64,000 bases of DNA, taken from positions 19,022,041 through 19,086,040 of the forward strand of contig CM055093.1 of the NCBI GenBank assembly GCA_029204225.1. The letters run 5' to 3'. This DNA comes from Diphasiastrum complanatum (lineage: Eukaryota; Streptophyta; Lycopodiopsida; Lycopodiales; Lycopodiaceae). The first letter of the stretch is position 1, and the number at the start of each line of letters is the position of its first letter. Positions 12,742-24,886 of this stretch are shown here, piece by piece. The position numbers and the translations under genes were made by a program. Under the pieces are notes generated by a model. It worked only from the letters and a program-made list of their open reading frames with translations. It searched no databases and was not told where the DNA came from.

Positions 12742-13986
12742 TGCCCAAGCTTTGAAAATAACAAAGTCGAGGAGACCCAGATCTACAATCGATTCTGTGA
12801 TTCTTTACAATGAGAAAGATGAAGCTAGTAACTGGAAGCCAACAAAATATACGAAGAACTCATGGGTATTGCTGCATCCATCATCAAAGGGCAATTTTCG
12901 ACAAAAGAAAAGAGCAAAAACGACTTACAAATCTTATTGGAAAGCAAAAATTTTGGAGTTTAAGACTACCCTGGGAGGTCAATTGATATCAGAAGTCTTA
13001 GTGCAACATGTATATATGCATTCAGAAATCAAAGTATATGATATCAATCCTCATGATCATCAAAAATGTAATTGTAAGTATATCAAAACATATGCACTCT
13101 ACAACAATCATAGGTGATTTCCTTTATTGATGCTCTTCAGATTATGATTTAAATGCTTCAACATTGTTTTTTTCTTTCAGATTTATATCCATCATGCATA
13201 AGTGAATGAGAGCCCGCACAATCACTTGCAAGAATATTAGACGTGATTCACTCTGATGTTGGAAAGCTACAATACAAAGGAAGAAGTCCAAAGGAACTTG
13301 CAGATTGTGATATCTATTTTTATGAATCTTTATATACGCCACAAACAGATGGAGGTTTTGGCAAGCTCGAAGCAATTCCATTGCCTAGTTTTCAAAGTAA
13401 TGTGTGGCCTACTCCTGACAGCATTGTTTCTGAATCCTTGAGATGCAAGCTACTCATTGATATTAAAAATGCTATGAAGATAAGCACATGCTCCAAAATT
13501 GTTCACCTAAGTTGGTTTATCTCATTGCATACATTTAGTGTTCGTAGGACACCAACCTTATTTGTTTGCAAGGATTTATCAGATGAGACTTTGTCAGATC
13601 TCATGGATCAAGGCTAGGATAGTAAAACAAATAATGACATAGAATGCAGGATTAAAAAGTCCTCAATGATCTTTCGTTATCATATCGAAAAGCAAATGCT
13701 CAGTCTCACATTTAGCTACCAGAGATACAAGAAAATTGAAGGTACATGGCAACCACTGGATCAAGACTTTGAACTAAATGGTCACACAAACTGAATGGAG
13801 ATAAGCATTATCTACAATGAGGAATATTTGACTATGGTTGAGGTGGAAGAGCACTGGAAGCTTGATTTTATCAGAACAGAGCTCGTGCTATTACAAACCA
13901 ATCTACCAACATATTTCAGATTTATCATTAACGGAAGACTCATAAGTACTTTATGTTTATTGCCATTTCAAAATAGAACAAAATAA
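12742..13986 (+). pseudogene. Unrecognised reading-frame cluster
   Basis: Not recognised. Three open stretches look like exons of one gene. The first is 12752-13114, possibly after an acceptor near 12750 (CCCAAG): basic at its start, with NSWVLLHP, SYWKAKILEF and a VLVQHVYMHSEI segment that vaguely recalls a BAH domain. The second, 13238-13617, contains CDIYFYESLYTPQTDGGFG and follows a TTTCAG acceptor-like site at 13177-13182. The third, about 13632-13986, is split by an in-frame TGA at 13792-13794. Codon use looks coding, yet stops interrupt a continuous product. It runs convergent to the Ulp1-type gene at 14419-15781, so both may belong to one mobile element. This is inference only. Confidence 0.4.
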
Positions 13987-14418
13987 TAGAAAATGTCATA
14001 ATTTACAATTGCACATTCACTAATATTTGCCATGTCACAGATGCGAAAAAGACAGGAGCTGATAACGTGCTGCAAAGATCTACCTACAACAATCACCATT
14101 GTGGGAGAACAATAGTTTCAAATAAACTTTAGTAAAAATTAGAGTGTAAAACCTATCATTCAATAAATGAAAGCCCAAGTTGGGCATCTGTACATGTCTT
14201 TTGTGCTCCCAAATTCATAAACTGGAGCAGCATTTGATATATCAATGTATATTTTTCTATGAAGTCTATACATGTATTTTTGTTCTATGCTATCTATATT
14301 TTTTCTGATCTTAATTTAGTACAACTACATCATCCTTTGCACCATCATCAATAACGGGAGGCTAAAGCCTTGCCCGAGCCAGTATACTCAGGATAATTTC
14401 TTGTCTAAATCTGTACAC

Positions 14419-15781
14419 CTAGCTTGATGTGTACTTAGGAAGTGTAAACTGCAAAATAGAACATTCATGTATTAGTAATGGCCAATAACATCACAAGAAT
14501 AGAAAACTAATCATGATTCCAAAATAAGAATAAACATAATTTATTACCTTAGAAATATCGACATCTTGTTGAAGGACGAACCACTCAAAAAATAGCTTGG
14601 CATTGTACAATGTGTACCACCCACAGCTGAATGAATCATTTTGTTGGGGTGACTGCAAAATAATTCAGCACACAAGAAGTCAATTATGAAACAAAATGAA
14701 TTAGATTGAAAATATTTCATTAGAATACTGATTTCAAAATGCTATTAAGAAAGAAGAGTTTACCTCCAAGCTGATGATCTGCCAGTCCACGGAATGAGGA
14801 ACGTCTGTAGGAATATATTTACTTAGATATGGAATGAATATATCTACATCCTTATGCGTATTTCTTGCCGAATTCATCTTGACACAAGAACATTTGATAA
14901 TATTATTTATAGATCTCTTAATAGAGATCATGTTTAAACTCCAGTGGTCACTGCAAAATTAGATTGAAAGTACTTTAGCGGCAATTCTGTGAACTATTTG
15001 AATTGAAAATGTCAATGTTAATGCATAAAATAAGAAGAAGCACTTAATATATCTTACTTGGTATGATAAGGAATGACCAGATACTTTGTTGCTGGTGTGA
15101 ATCCACTTGTCAGACACGGTGACAATGTGTCATTATTCTCCTTGAAGGCCTGGAGCAGATAGTTACTCAGCACCAACAACTCGTTTGATGAATCTCTTGC
15201 AATGTCAAATTGTAAGAGTGTCAGCCCGGACTCTATCACAGGATCACTGATAGAAGCCCGTCTGTCTTTGAGATCCAGGCAATCTAGAACTCTAAAATAA
15301 ATACTAAAATCAAGTTCTTCTAGTCTAAAACAAAAAGGAGTACCAATTGTATCTATAGCATCTGATATGTCTTTTTCAAATTTAAGATAATCATCCGAAT
15401 CTATATATGTATAGAAATTGGGAGGAGGAGGTGGTGGTGGAAGTGTAGTATCTACAGCAATATTAGGAGTATCCAAAACAGAGGTAGCTATATTTACAGC
15501 ATTATCAACAACAACATTATCTACAATGGATTCTGGAATAGGCTTCACTTTCTTAGGAGCACGCTTGGGGGCTGTCCGCTTCCTAGGACGCTTCGTAGGA
15601 AGATGAGTCCTATCTACAGGAGTTGGTCTAGGAGCAGCAGGCTGAGATACATGTAACCTACAATACCTATCCCTCATTCTCAGCAGAAGCTGAAAATCCT
15701 TGGGCATTATGGTAACCCTCTTGGTATGGATGACAAGCAAAAAAGAATCCTCAAAAAAAGGCTAATATAATCTTCAGCAGC
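14419..15781 (-). CDS. Histone H3-like C-terminus joined to Ulp1-type protease
   Basis: Minus-strand multi-exon gene, start not identified. Exon A (15761 or higher to 15058) opens with an H3-like end: EDS..., then IHTKRVTIMPKDFQL, matching H3 helix alpha-3. It continues with a basic KRPRKRTAPKRAPKK linker, a poly-Pro stretch and an acidic segment. Introns with GT-AG ends separate exon B (14950-14764), exon C (14652-14548) and exon D (14448-14419, ending TAG); all junctions keep frame. Exons A/B create NDHWSLNMI and exon C gives QQNDSFSCGWYTLYNAK, which are the His and Gln/Cys blocks of C48 (Ulp1/SENP-like) peptidases acting on SUMO-type conjugates. The expected Asp is not visible. Further upstream, AAEDYISL (15781-15758) continues the H3 similarity but in another frame, across a run of seven T. 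AAED and KDF also recall CENH3. It could be a transposon-captured gene or a pseudogene. Confidence 0.6.
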
Positions 15782-18700
15782 TCAGTTAATCTCTACTATA
15801 GTTTGAAATTCAAGAAAATGGTGGATCTATACAAACATGCTTCTATGCAACATCTATAATTCAATAATCAATATCCCATACAATTCACTTGCCTTTAAAC
15901 TTTTTATTTGATTCGAATCGCGACAAAATTGCGTAGCTAATGAAGGGAGGAACTAAAATAACTCTGTGAGAAGAGGGGCAGAGCGTAGGGACTTATACAA
16001 GAGAGAAGGTGGAGCAACCTTATTCTGCCTGAAAATAGCACGTTTATGAGAGTGGTCGGCCTTTTGAAACTAATAGGGATAGAGAAACGAAATAAAATGT
16101 AGAAACAGAGGGAAAATAGATTATAGTAGAATCCTTTCTTAATCAACTCGCTTTCGTTGTAAGCTTCTGGAAGAGATTGAGGGGAGCGAGCCAGCTTCCA
16201 ATGGTTTACAAAGATCACAATCCCGAGGTGAGCAAAGAGCTCCCGCTTTCCAAACCTGTTAGTACTCGGAAAGATCCCAGGCTCTCTGAGTTGTCTCAGA
16301 AAGTTTCCAGGCTATCTTAATCTCTGAGTTTTCCAACGACGACGCTATCACAAGAACTCTGACCTGGTGCTTTTCAACGTTTACTACTATGTTCGGCTAT
16401 TGAGCTGTTCCAGGTTCACAATAGAAGATAACGAAAGAAGTCTATCTTGGGGTTTGCATCTTAAATGATTTAACACTTCCCAAGAGGAATCTCAGGTCTC
16501 TGGGTTGAAGACCTTTCTAACTGTAGTGTCTAAGTCTTCTGCTTTCTTGTCTTGCTGGCTCGAAATCCTTACTTCTATGCTGTGATTTTCAACAAGTCTG
16601 GACAGGTCTTGTTGACTCAAAACTCGCTTCCATCTAAGCTGGAGTTGTCAAGTATCCGAACAGATCTGAGATTAAGCCGCTCCTCCTCCCGGCCTTGCCA
16701 CCTTTCTTGGAGATGATCCAATTCTGGTAAGCAATATCATTGTGAACATTTGAAAGGAGATTTTAGAATTGAGCTCTGCTACCATAAAATATAGGCTCTA
16801 GTTACCTAAGTTGTTCCTAACAAGGGCTTGCAGCCTTGCAACTATGTTGTACTATTAACTCATCAATAAACTGATTCAATCCATTTTTCCTCACTCGTGC
16901 AGGCATTAAAAGTCTCAACTAGTGCATTATGCAGAACAAATACACATTCTTTTATGGCCCCTTACTCTGTGGTGGGCTTTGGGTATTCTCATGGAAGGAT
17001 TACAGAGAAATAGATATGATGCTTATCAAACCTTAATGAGGATTTGCAGTGGAATTGTGGAAATTTCACAAGAGCTCAAAAGAAATGCAATGTTGGTACT
17101 TTAAAATGATATAAATATGTCTACTCAAGATTGACCTCAATTGATATAAATGCTACTTCAAGAGGAAAAAACTGCTACTTTGTAACATTTTCTCATATAA
17201 TTTCAAAGCATCCTAATACTTATACATTTTGCCAAGAAAGAAAGCTCAAAAAATAGTACAAAAAAGAATAATGTACACATTCACGCTCTCATACAAACAA
17301 ACGTTTTAGTGTCTTAAATGCAAGCAAAACAGATTCAAGAAGATTAAGTGGTGCAATTTGAGGCACTTGAATTGTAGATGTGAAATTCTTGGTATCCAAA
17401 CTTAAATCAACAATTTGCTTTTCCATATTTCAAACCTCAACATATATTATAGGCAATTTGGTAGTCCTGTTCCAAAATATCTTGCACATGAGTATCAAAC
17501 AAAGCACAATTGGTAAAATGTTGAGATTGAAACTTTCAAACCTCTTAATATGGGAGTTGTCAACAAACAAATGTGATTGAATGAAGCTCAATTAACAACT
17601 TCTGAGGAGAATGGGCATCATGTTTGAAATATACTATATCTTTCATTAATCTAGTATAGCATGTTGTTATTTTCTAATGACAATACTAAAATAATGTTTC
17701 AACTCTGACAAGGCTAAACTTTAATCCCATAGGCGATTGATTAAAAAACATACCGCTCACAAAGACAATGCATTATAAACTTAGCTTTGGGCGTAGGGCC
17801 AAAGTATGAATTACTTTGAGAATAATTAGCTTTTAATTCGTAGATTATCATTCAATTGAGAAATAAGAAGATCTTGTACATACTTAGTATGCACTACTGC
17901 ATAGAGTTGGCTTGCATGTAGTTTTAACTAGCAAATTTAGACTACATGTAATCATGTTAAACTAGTTACCATTGAGGTGATGTATATGAGTCACTATGAG
18001 CCTAGGGAAACAAGGGCCAAAGGCTTGGCCCAAGTATTATTGTCCACTTGGGAGTAGTAGTACGGACTACTATTGTTTATACCCAAATTAAAGTTTACTT
18101 CCAAGGATAAATATGATAACTGAAAAATTAAGTACATTTTATCTTTTTTTTTTTTTTTTTGCAAATACATTTTATCTTTGATTTATTTGAAAGTTAGAAC
18201 CTAGAGCTCAATATTTAATACGTTCATGATTTATATTGGGCTAGAAAATATATCTTTCACAAACCTCTTCGGAAAAATATAGTAGGCTTTTTGTCAATGA
18301 ATGTAGAGTTTTGGCTAGCACCAAGTTGGAATACGTACAAGTAATGAATGAGTAGTTTTGGCATACCTTACAACATCACAAGTTCATTTGTGGTTGTGGA
18401 AGTCATTTTGCAACCACCATTGCGTCATTGTCAGAAAGAAGTTCCCAAAATATCTCCAAAAGTTTGAGTTGTTTTGATTTTTATTATTATTATAAAAGAC
18501 AAATTTAGTAAGTGATTGTGCTATTCATTTTCCAATTAGCTATCGTTATGTGAGTGCCAACCCATTCTTACATGCTTTGTATCTTTCGTGTTAATAAATT
18601 CACTTGATATTACTAGTAACAAATGACATGGACATTTAACCTTCTACAATTCATGCATGATTCATGAAGATAACGAGCTAATTCTCGTATTTAAGATTGA

Positions 18701-21245
18701 TCTCAATTGAAATGAATAGCTTTGATTGGCCTAAGGACCTCTAGCAAGCTGTCAACCTCAATGCGTGGGACCAAGGGAACCAATCTATTAGCCTTAAAGA
18801 ACACCCCCCACCACTTGTTTCTTGGTTGAAGTACACCATCATGCTCACAAAAAATATGTGGGAGTGGTGGTCACATTCTTGTTAGCGAAATCCATAGGCA
18901 GTGTGATTGGTATCATCACAATATAATGAACACTGCATCTATCACCATAAGTAAATAAAATTTTCAACATCTTTCACATGCACATACTATATGGTTCAAC
19001 ATGCCAAATGTGTTTGTACATTACCAACCAATGGATTTTATAATTTGTAGAGCAAATATGACATTTGCAAGAGCATGGGCATGTCTCTATTACAAATTTC
19101 ACAACATTGAGACTTGGCATGCTGTGTAAATATTGATCTCATTGAATTTTTCTTTCTACATCCAGATACATAAACTTATAAATTTTTTTTAAACCCATCC
19201 ATTAGTATTGAAGAGCATGGGCTTGAACTTTTTTTTTTCCCACACATAATGTATTGTATGACAACATCATCCTCCCTCCAAAAGTTAGAACTTCATTTTC
19301 ATGTATGTATATGCTTGTGGAGATATAGAAGGCCTTATTTGTGGGCTTTGGGCCCCAATATCATTAGCTCTCATTTCAAGATGAAGCTTCACTTTGGTGA
19401 CATTGTGTCCTTGGCATTCTAAATAAGATACTAGACATTGTTTAACGTATAATTTAGTAGACAATCCTCTATGTGGGGCTTCTTGTAGCATAACTAAGCA
19501 CCAAGTAGAAAAAAACATAGTTGCTCTCGAAATCATAGCTTTGCCTACGAGGAGCAGTGATTGGCTATCATAGATTCTTGATGGATGTGTTGAGTAAACT
19601 ATGGCTCCTGTTCACATTGCGTGCTCTTCTTTATGGACAAATCAATGGTATAAGTAGCCAATGTTCAACTATGCTTCCCATTGCCACCTTCAACAATCGT
19701 CCCTCTATGTAAGGAGCCTCATCCATGGTAGAAGTTGGTAGCATAACGACTGCACTGGTACAAATCTTCCAACCCAATTGATATCTCTCCACTCTCTCCA
19801 CTCTCTTTAGGAGTGCATTCAATACTTAATTCATAACAAACAACAAGTGATAGACACAACACCAATCACTTAGGAATGACAACAATGCAAAAATCCATCC
19901 TAAAGTTGGTAGTGCAAGAACTATTCTCTTCCTATGAAAGTCTTCCTGTTGGGTCTATGATGCACCAAAAAACACAATCTAGGTAGTAGATAAAAACATT
20001 CTACAATTGTGAAGATTTCTTCAGTGATTCATGTGAGGGAATGGGTTCTCAATGCCTATCACTGCAGACAATTAACAAAGCATCAACAACATAGTAGTGT
20101 CACCAATATTCCAAGCACACAAATGCATCTCTTTTGCATGCACCCTACTAGCTATGCCTGTGAAAATGTAGTGATATCACCCGTGAGGACAATAGAGCAA
20201 TGAGGGTGGTCGTGGATTATCATAGTTTTAAATACATGATAATTGTCAAAAACATGTCTCCTTCACATTGATCAGTAGAGAAGTATTCTCGCTTTTGAGC
20301 ACTAGTTGTTAGCTACTTTTGTGTGGTGGAGAGTTTTCACCCCATAATTGCCTCCATCTCAATCATAATAGATCCTATGTGTGTGTAGTCCAATGCCAAA
20401 ATTTTTCAACCAACTCAACTACATGGCCAACTATGCCATTCACCAAGGCTTCCATTTTCCATCTCGTTTGTTGAATACCATAATTGGTTTATCCTAGTGT
20501 TATCTTTAAATGAAATGGCTAGATCATTGCAATGCCCTCATAGATCTCATTGATCTAGTCCTTGAAGCTCAGTCTACTTCTTAGATGCATTTTTTACAAC
20601 ATATGTTAGTAGTTTGGATTAAATTGGTTTGATCACAACACTGTCTCTGTAGAGATGTCAATAACCTAATCTTTCACACCCAAATTCACTTCTAAAATGA
20701 GATCAATGGTGAGAATTTTGAGATACTATTAGTGATTTTTTTTTTCAAGGTTTGAATTTTTCTAATTATCATAAGCATTTCTAAAACATTCGCATCCACG
20801 AGTGTGGGTGTGAGTGCGAGAGTGTTTTTTAAAGGTTTTAGCAGGTCCAAAAAAACTCTGAGAATCTGTTCAACATTCGCAAAAAAGTCAAACACTCGCA
20901 ATAACAACATCGAGAGTTTAAGAAGTAATTAAACATAACTTTGGCCAAATTAAACTGGAATCAAGTAGAACACATGATGTAAATCCTTCCAAAGAAAATT
21001 AAAAGACAAAATCAGTAGCGAAAACATAATGTAATTCCATGTGAAGGTCAAGCTAAGATTGGAGCATGGGGCTTATCCCTATTCTATAGCAACTAGGACT
21101 TGTGCCCACATATCTTAGAATGCAGCATAAACTTCAAACTAACTAAGTCTCCCAAGTGATTTTTATTTTTCACAACAATACTCAAAAACCTTAGTGCTTG
21201 AAGGACTTAAAAATGAAAAAACATTTTGGCTCTGATTTCACACAC
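15782..21245. other. Long stretch without recognisable genes
   Basis: No domain-bearing frame, PBS or LTR pair was found. Immediately upstream of the H3-like/Ulp1 gene (15782-16740, minus strand) no convincing exons for the missing histone N-terminal part could be found. A short frame at 15937-16218 (minus) is not recognised. A run of T lies near 18145-18160. Elsewhere there are only short frames. The 3' end abuts the truncated LTR of Copia element A. Confidence 0.5.
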
Positions 21246-22563
21246 AATCTCCAGCAAAGGGTAACCAATCCTATCATAATTTCAAGTTTAGATGTTAAGT
21301 TCAATAATTTGAAGTCATTGAAGACTTGGCCATCTTCAAGGACTTTTACGAAATTATCATTTAGAACAAGTTTGCAGAAATACATTACTTTCGTGACAGT
21401 ATGCAAAAATACTCTAAGTGTCACGACAGTATGCAAAAATGAACTATGTTCGCCACAGTGTCGCCTTTTTCACATTTCTCCGAAATGCGAAACTAGCATA
21501 GTTCAACAGTTTAAACTATTTCGCGACAGTTTCGTCTTTTTTGCATTTCCCCGAAATGTAAAACTTAGGCACAGTTCAAAGTTCAACCATTTTAGGAAAC
21601 CTTCGGCTTTTTAGCAAAATGTTCGCGAAGAGAGAAAAAATTCGCGAAGGTCATCTACTTCAAGACTTGAACTGTTTTAGAGCTTTTTCGCGAAAAACCC
21701 GAAGAGAGAGAAAAAGCGAAGGTCATCTATTTTTGAATGAGGAACGATCCCAACCACTTCCCGAAATTTTTGAAGTGAGAGAAAACCACTTCACGTAAAA
21801 TGTGAAGTGAGAGAATTTACGACGTCCTCGTCCACGCCAACATTCCCTACGAGTTGACAATATACACTATGTACAGTTGTCACAAAAGCCATATACTTCC
21901 AAGTACAATGACTTATCTAATTAGGTGACAAACATTTAATGTAGTTAATACATGGATGGAATCTATAAATAGATCATCCCAGCACAGATTACTTGAGACG
22001 CTCCATCCATGAGACGTATGATTTTGAGCCTCCCAATAAATCCGTCATTTTGGTTGTAATTGCTATTTTATTGTGCTTCAGTGTAATATAACAGAAGCAT
22101 GCTTTTCTATCTGTGCATAACGTAGCTGAATGCTTGTTGTGATTAAATGCACTTTATCATTGTTTGATCGCGCTTGTTTACTCCCTCTGATCAGAACATG
22201 GACGTCTACGACTCCTTCGCTTATGATCAAACGATGGTTGTCTTTGATGCTTGAGGAACTCGCGATATCATATTGCTCTTTCCATCTATTTCAGAACGGA
22301 ACTTCACATTGAATCCATTTTCAGTAATACCACACACAAACCATTTCTAATCTCTTCGATGGACTGTACTCTCATTTTTGTGAGCATGAATTAACTTTTC
22401 AATCATGTTGGACAATTAGAACACTTAAAGCTGTGATTATATTTAGCATAAGCTTTCTATTAGACTGTTTTTGCATTTAGCAGCTGATTGTAACGGGAGA
22501 GCTGTTCCGTAATATTTCTGCTCTCTTCTCCATTCGAGTTCTTCTATCTCCCTTGTCCCATCA
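21246..22563 (+). repeat. 5' LTR of element A (5'-truncated)
   Basis: Matches the 3' LTR (27636-28795) from about 21246 on, with a TATA box (TATAAATA) at 21964-21971 and the end CCCATCA at 22563. The first 200 or so bases found in the 3' LTR are missing. Compared with the 3' LTR it carries a long extra middle section (about 21840-22250), which is deleted in the 3' copy. Confidence 0.75.
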
Positions 22564-22566
22564 GAT

Positions 22567-22578
22567 TGGTATCAGAGC
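22567..22578 (+). other. Primer binding site of element A
   Basis: TGGTATCAGAGC, three bases after the LTR end. The same site is repeated at 24821-24832 in the second unit. Confidence 0.9.
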
Positions 22579-22632
22579 GTAGCTCATATAAACTGAGAGA
22601 TTCAGTTTGTTCCATTTGTATTACTGTTAGTA

Positions 22633-24180
22633 TGTCTCATATAGGTAGATCTTCGTCTTCATCATCCAGCGAAGCTAGAATCATTGACAAGTTCAATGGT
22701 TCTAACTTCTACATCTGAAGTTAAAACTACGGATGATATTGATAGATAGAGATCTTTGGGATGTAGTAGTAGGACGTGACCTGAAACCAGAAGATGGTGA
22801 TCAAGCAAAGGCGTGGAAGATCAAAGATCAGGAGGCCTTAGCATGTATCACACTCAATCTGATTGACTCCCAAATATCCCATGTTACCACATGCAAAACC
22901 TCTAAGGATGCATAAGATCTGTTATCAGATCTCTATGAGACTCATTGTGTAACCACTAGATTACATCTTAGAAGGAAGTTCTTTACTCTTAGCATGTCTG
23001 ATTCTACTGCCATCACTTCTCACATCAACAGCTTCAAATCTTTAATGGATCAATTATCAATTGTAGGATGTGCTATTCAAGATGATGATGCCGTTATGAC
23101 CTTGCTTTCTTCTCTTCCAAAGTCGTATGAACACTTTGTGGTGATGATCTCCACACAACTTGACCTCACTCTTCAAAAGGCGATCGGTCATCTTCTTCAA
23201 GAAGAAATGCGGAGAAAGACAAGCAGCCTGTCTATCAAAGACAAATCCATGACATTATACGCCAAGAAGAAAGACTATTCCAAGGGCAAGAATCAAGTGC
23301 AGCAACAACAACAGAAGCCTCATACTCAAGGTGAGAATAGTGGATCACGAAAGAAGCTTTTCTACAGATATTGCAAGAGAGCCAATCACAACATCAAGGA
23401 GTGTCGTATCCGGATCTACAACGAGGCGAAGAAGCAAAAACAGCAACAGCCAGACTCCTCCAACACGGCGAAATTCAAGGAGCAAGATACACATTTGTTA
23501 ATGGCTTACAACAACAACAATGAAGATTGTGATAGCTGGTACCTGGACATCGGCGCTATCCAACACATGACCTCTCGCAAGGAATGGTTTTATCGAGTAT
23601 GCAGCTTACAATAGAGGTCAATTCATCTACCTCGGAGATTCAAGCACCATACGCATGGAAGACAAAGGAACAATGAAGATCACTTTCAACAATGATCTAT
23701 CTATTTGTGTTCCCAACATCCTTCACATTTCTCAGCTATCAAAGAATCTGTTATCAGTCACTGTTACTTTCTCATCTGAGCAATGTACAATATTCGAGGA
23801 AGATACTACTCTAACTACATGCACTAGAGTCGAAAATCTTTATGTATTCTCTAATTCAGTTGCATTAGCTAGCATCTCTCATGAAAAAGTAAACGATAAT
23901 GCTATTTTGTGGCATACTCGATTTGGACACGTGAATACAAGTTCACTTTCCTATATGCGTTGTAATGATTTAGTTGATGGATTGTATTTCCCTTCTTCAT
24001 TAGATAGGAAATTTTTCTTTTGTGAATCATGCGTCTATGACAAGCACTCTAGAAGCAAGTTTCCCAAATCACATTTCATAAAAAAAAAGCATGTATTGGA
24101 TCTTGTACATAGTGATCTTTGTGGTCCAATGCCAACTCCGTCCTTAGGAGGTGCAATCTATTTTATCACTTTCATTAGGT
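22633..24180 (+). pseudogene. Element A gag-protease-integrase, first unit
   Basis: Gag begins at ATG 22633 (MSHIGRSSSS). A one-base loss after NFYI shifts the frame compared with element B, and a stop at 22913-22915 replaces a Leu codon. The long frame at 22994-23614 holds the gag C-terminal half with a zinc-knuckle-like YRYCKRANHNIKEC, whose first Cys has become Tyr, and the protease region WYLDIGAIQHM, with the expected D-S-G changed to D-I-G. A frameshift precedes the next frame (23655-24180): LHISQLSKNLLSV, the GAG-pre-integrase block LWHTRFGHVN and the start of integrase (LVHSDLCGPM). The reading ends where the duplication junction interrupts integrase. Confidence 0.85.
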
Positions 24181-24886
24181 GACAAACATTTAATGTAGTT
24201 AATACATGGATGGAATCTATAAATAGATCATCCCAGCACAGATTACTTGAGACGCTCCATCCATGAGACGTATGATTTTGAGCCTCCCAATAAATCCGTC
24301 ATTTTGGTTGTAATTGCTATTTTATTGTGCTTCAGTGTAATATAACAGAAGCATGCTTTTCTATCTGTGCATAACGTAGCTGAATGCTTGTTGTGATTAA
24401 ATGCACTTTATCATTGTTTGATCGCGCTTGTTTACTCCCTCTGATCAGAACATGGACGTCTACGACTCCTTCGCTTATGATCAAACGATGGTTGTCTTTG
24501 ATGCTTGAGGAACTCGCGATATCATATTGCTCTTTCCATCTATTTCAGAACGGAACTTCACATTGAATCCATTTTCAGTAATACCACACACAAACCATTT
24601 CTAATCTCTTCGATGGACTGTACTCTCATTTTTGTGAGCATGAATTAACTTTTCAATCATGTTGGACAATTAGAACACTTAAAGCTGTGATTATATTTAG
24701 CATAAGCTTTCTATTAGACTGTTTTTGCATTTAGCAGCTGATTGTAACGGGAGAGCTGTTCCGTAATATTTCTGCTCTCTTCTCCATTCGAGTTCTTCTA
24801 TCTCCCTTGTCCCATCAGATTGGTATCAGAGCGTAGCTCATATAAACTGAGAGATTCAGTTTGTTCCATTTGTATTACTGTTAGTA

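Noticed and set aside
22567-22578. TGGTATCAGAGC sites as tRNA gene pieces
   Set aside because: They are retroelement primer binding sites next to LTR ends; no tRNA cloverleaf surrounds them.
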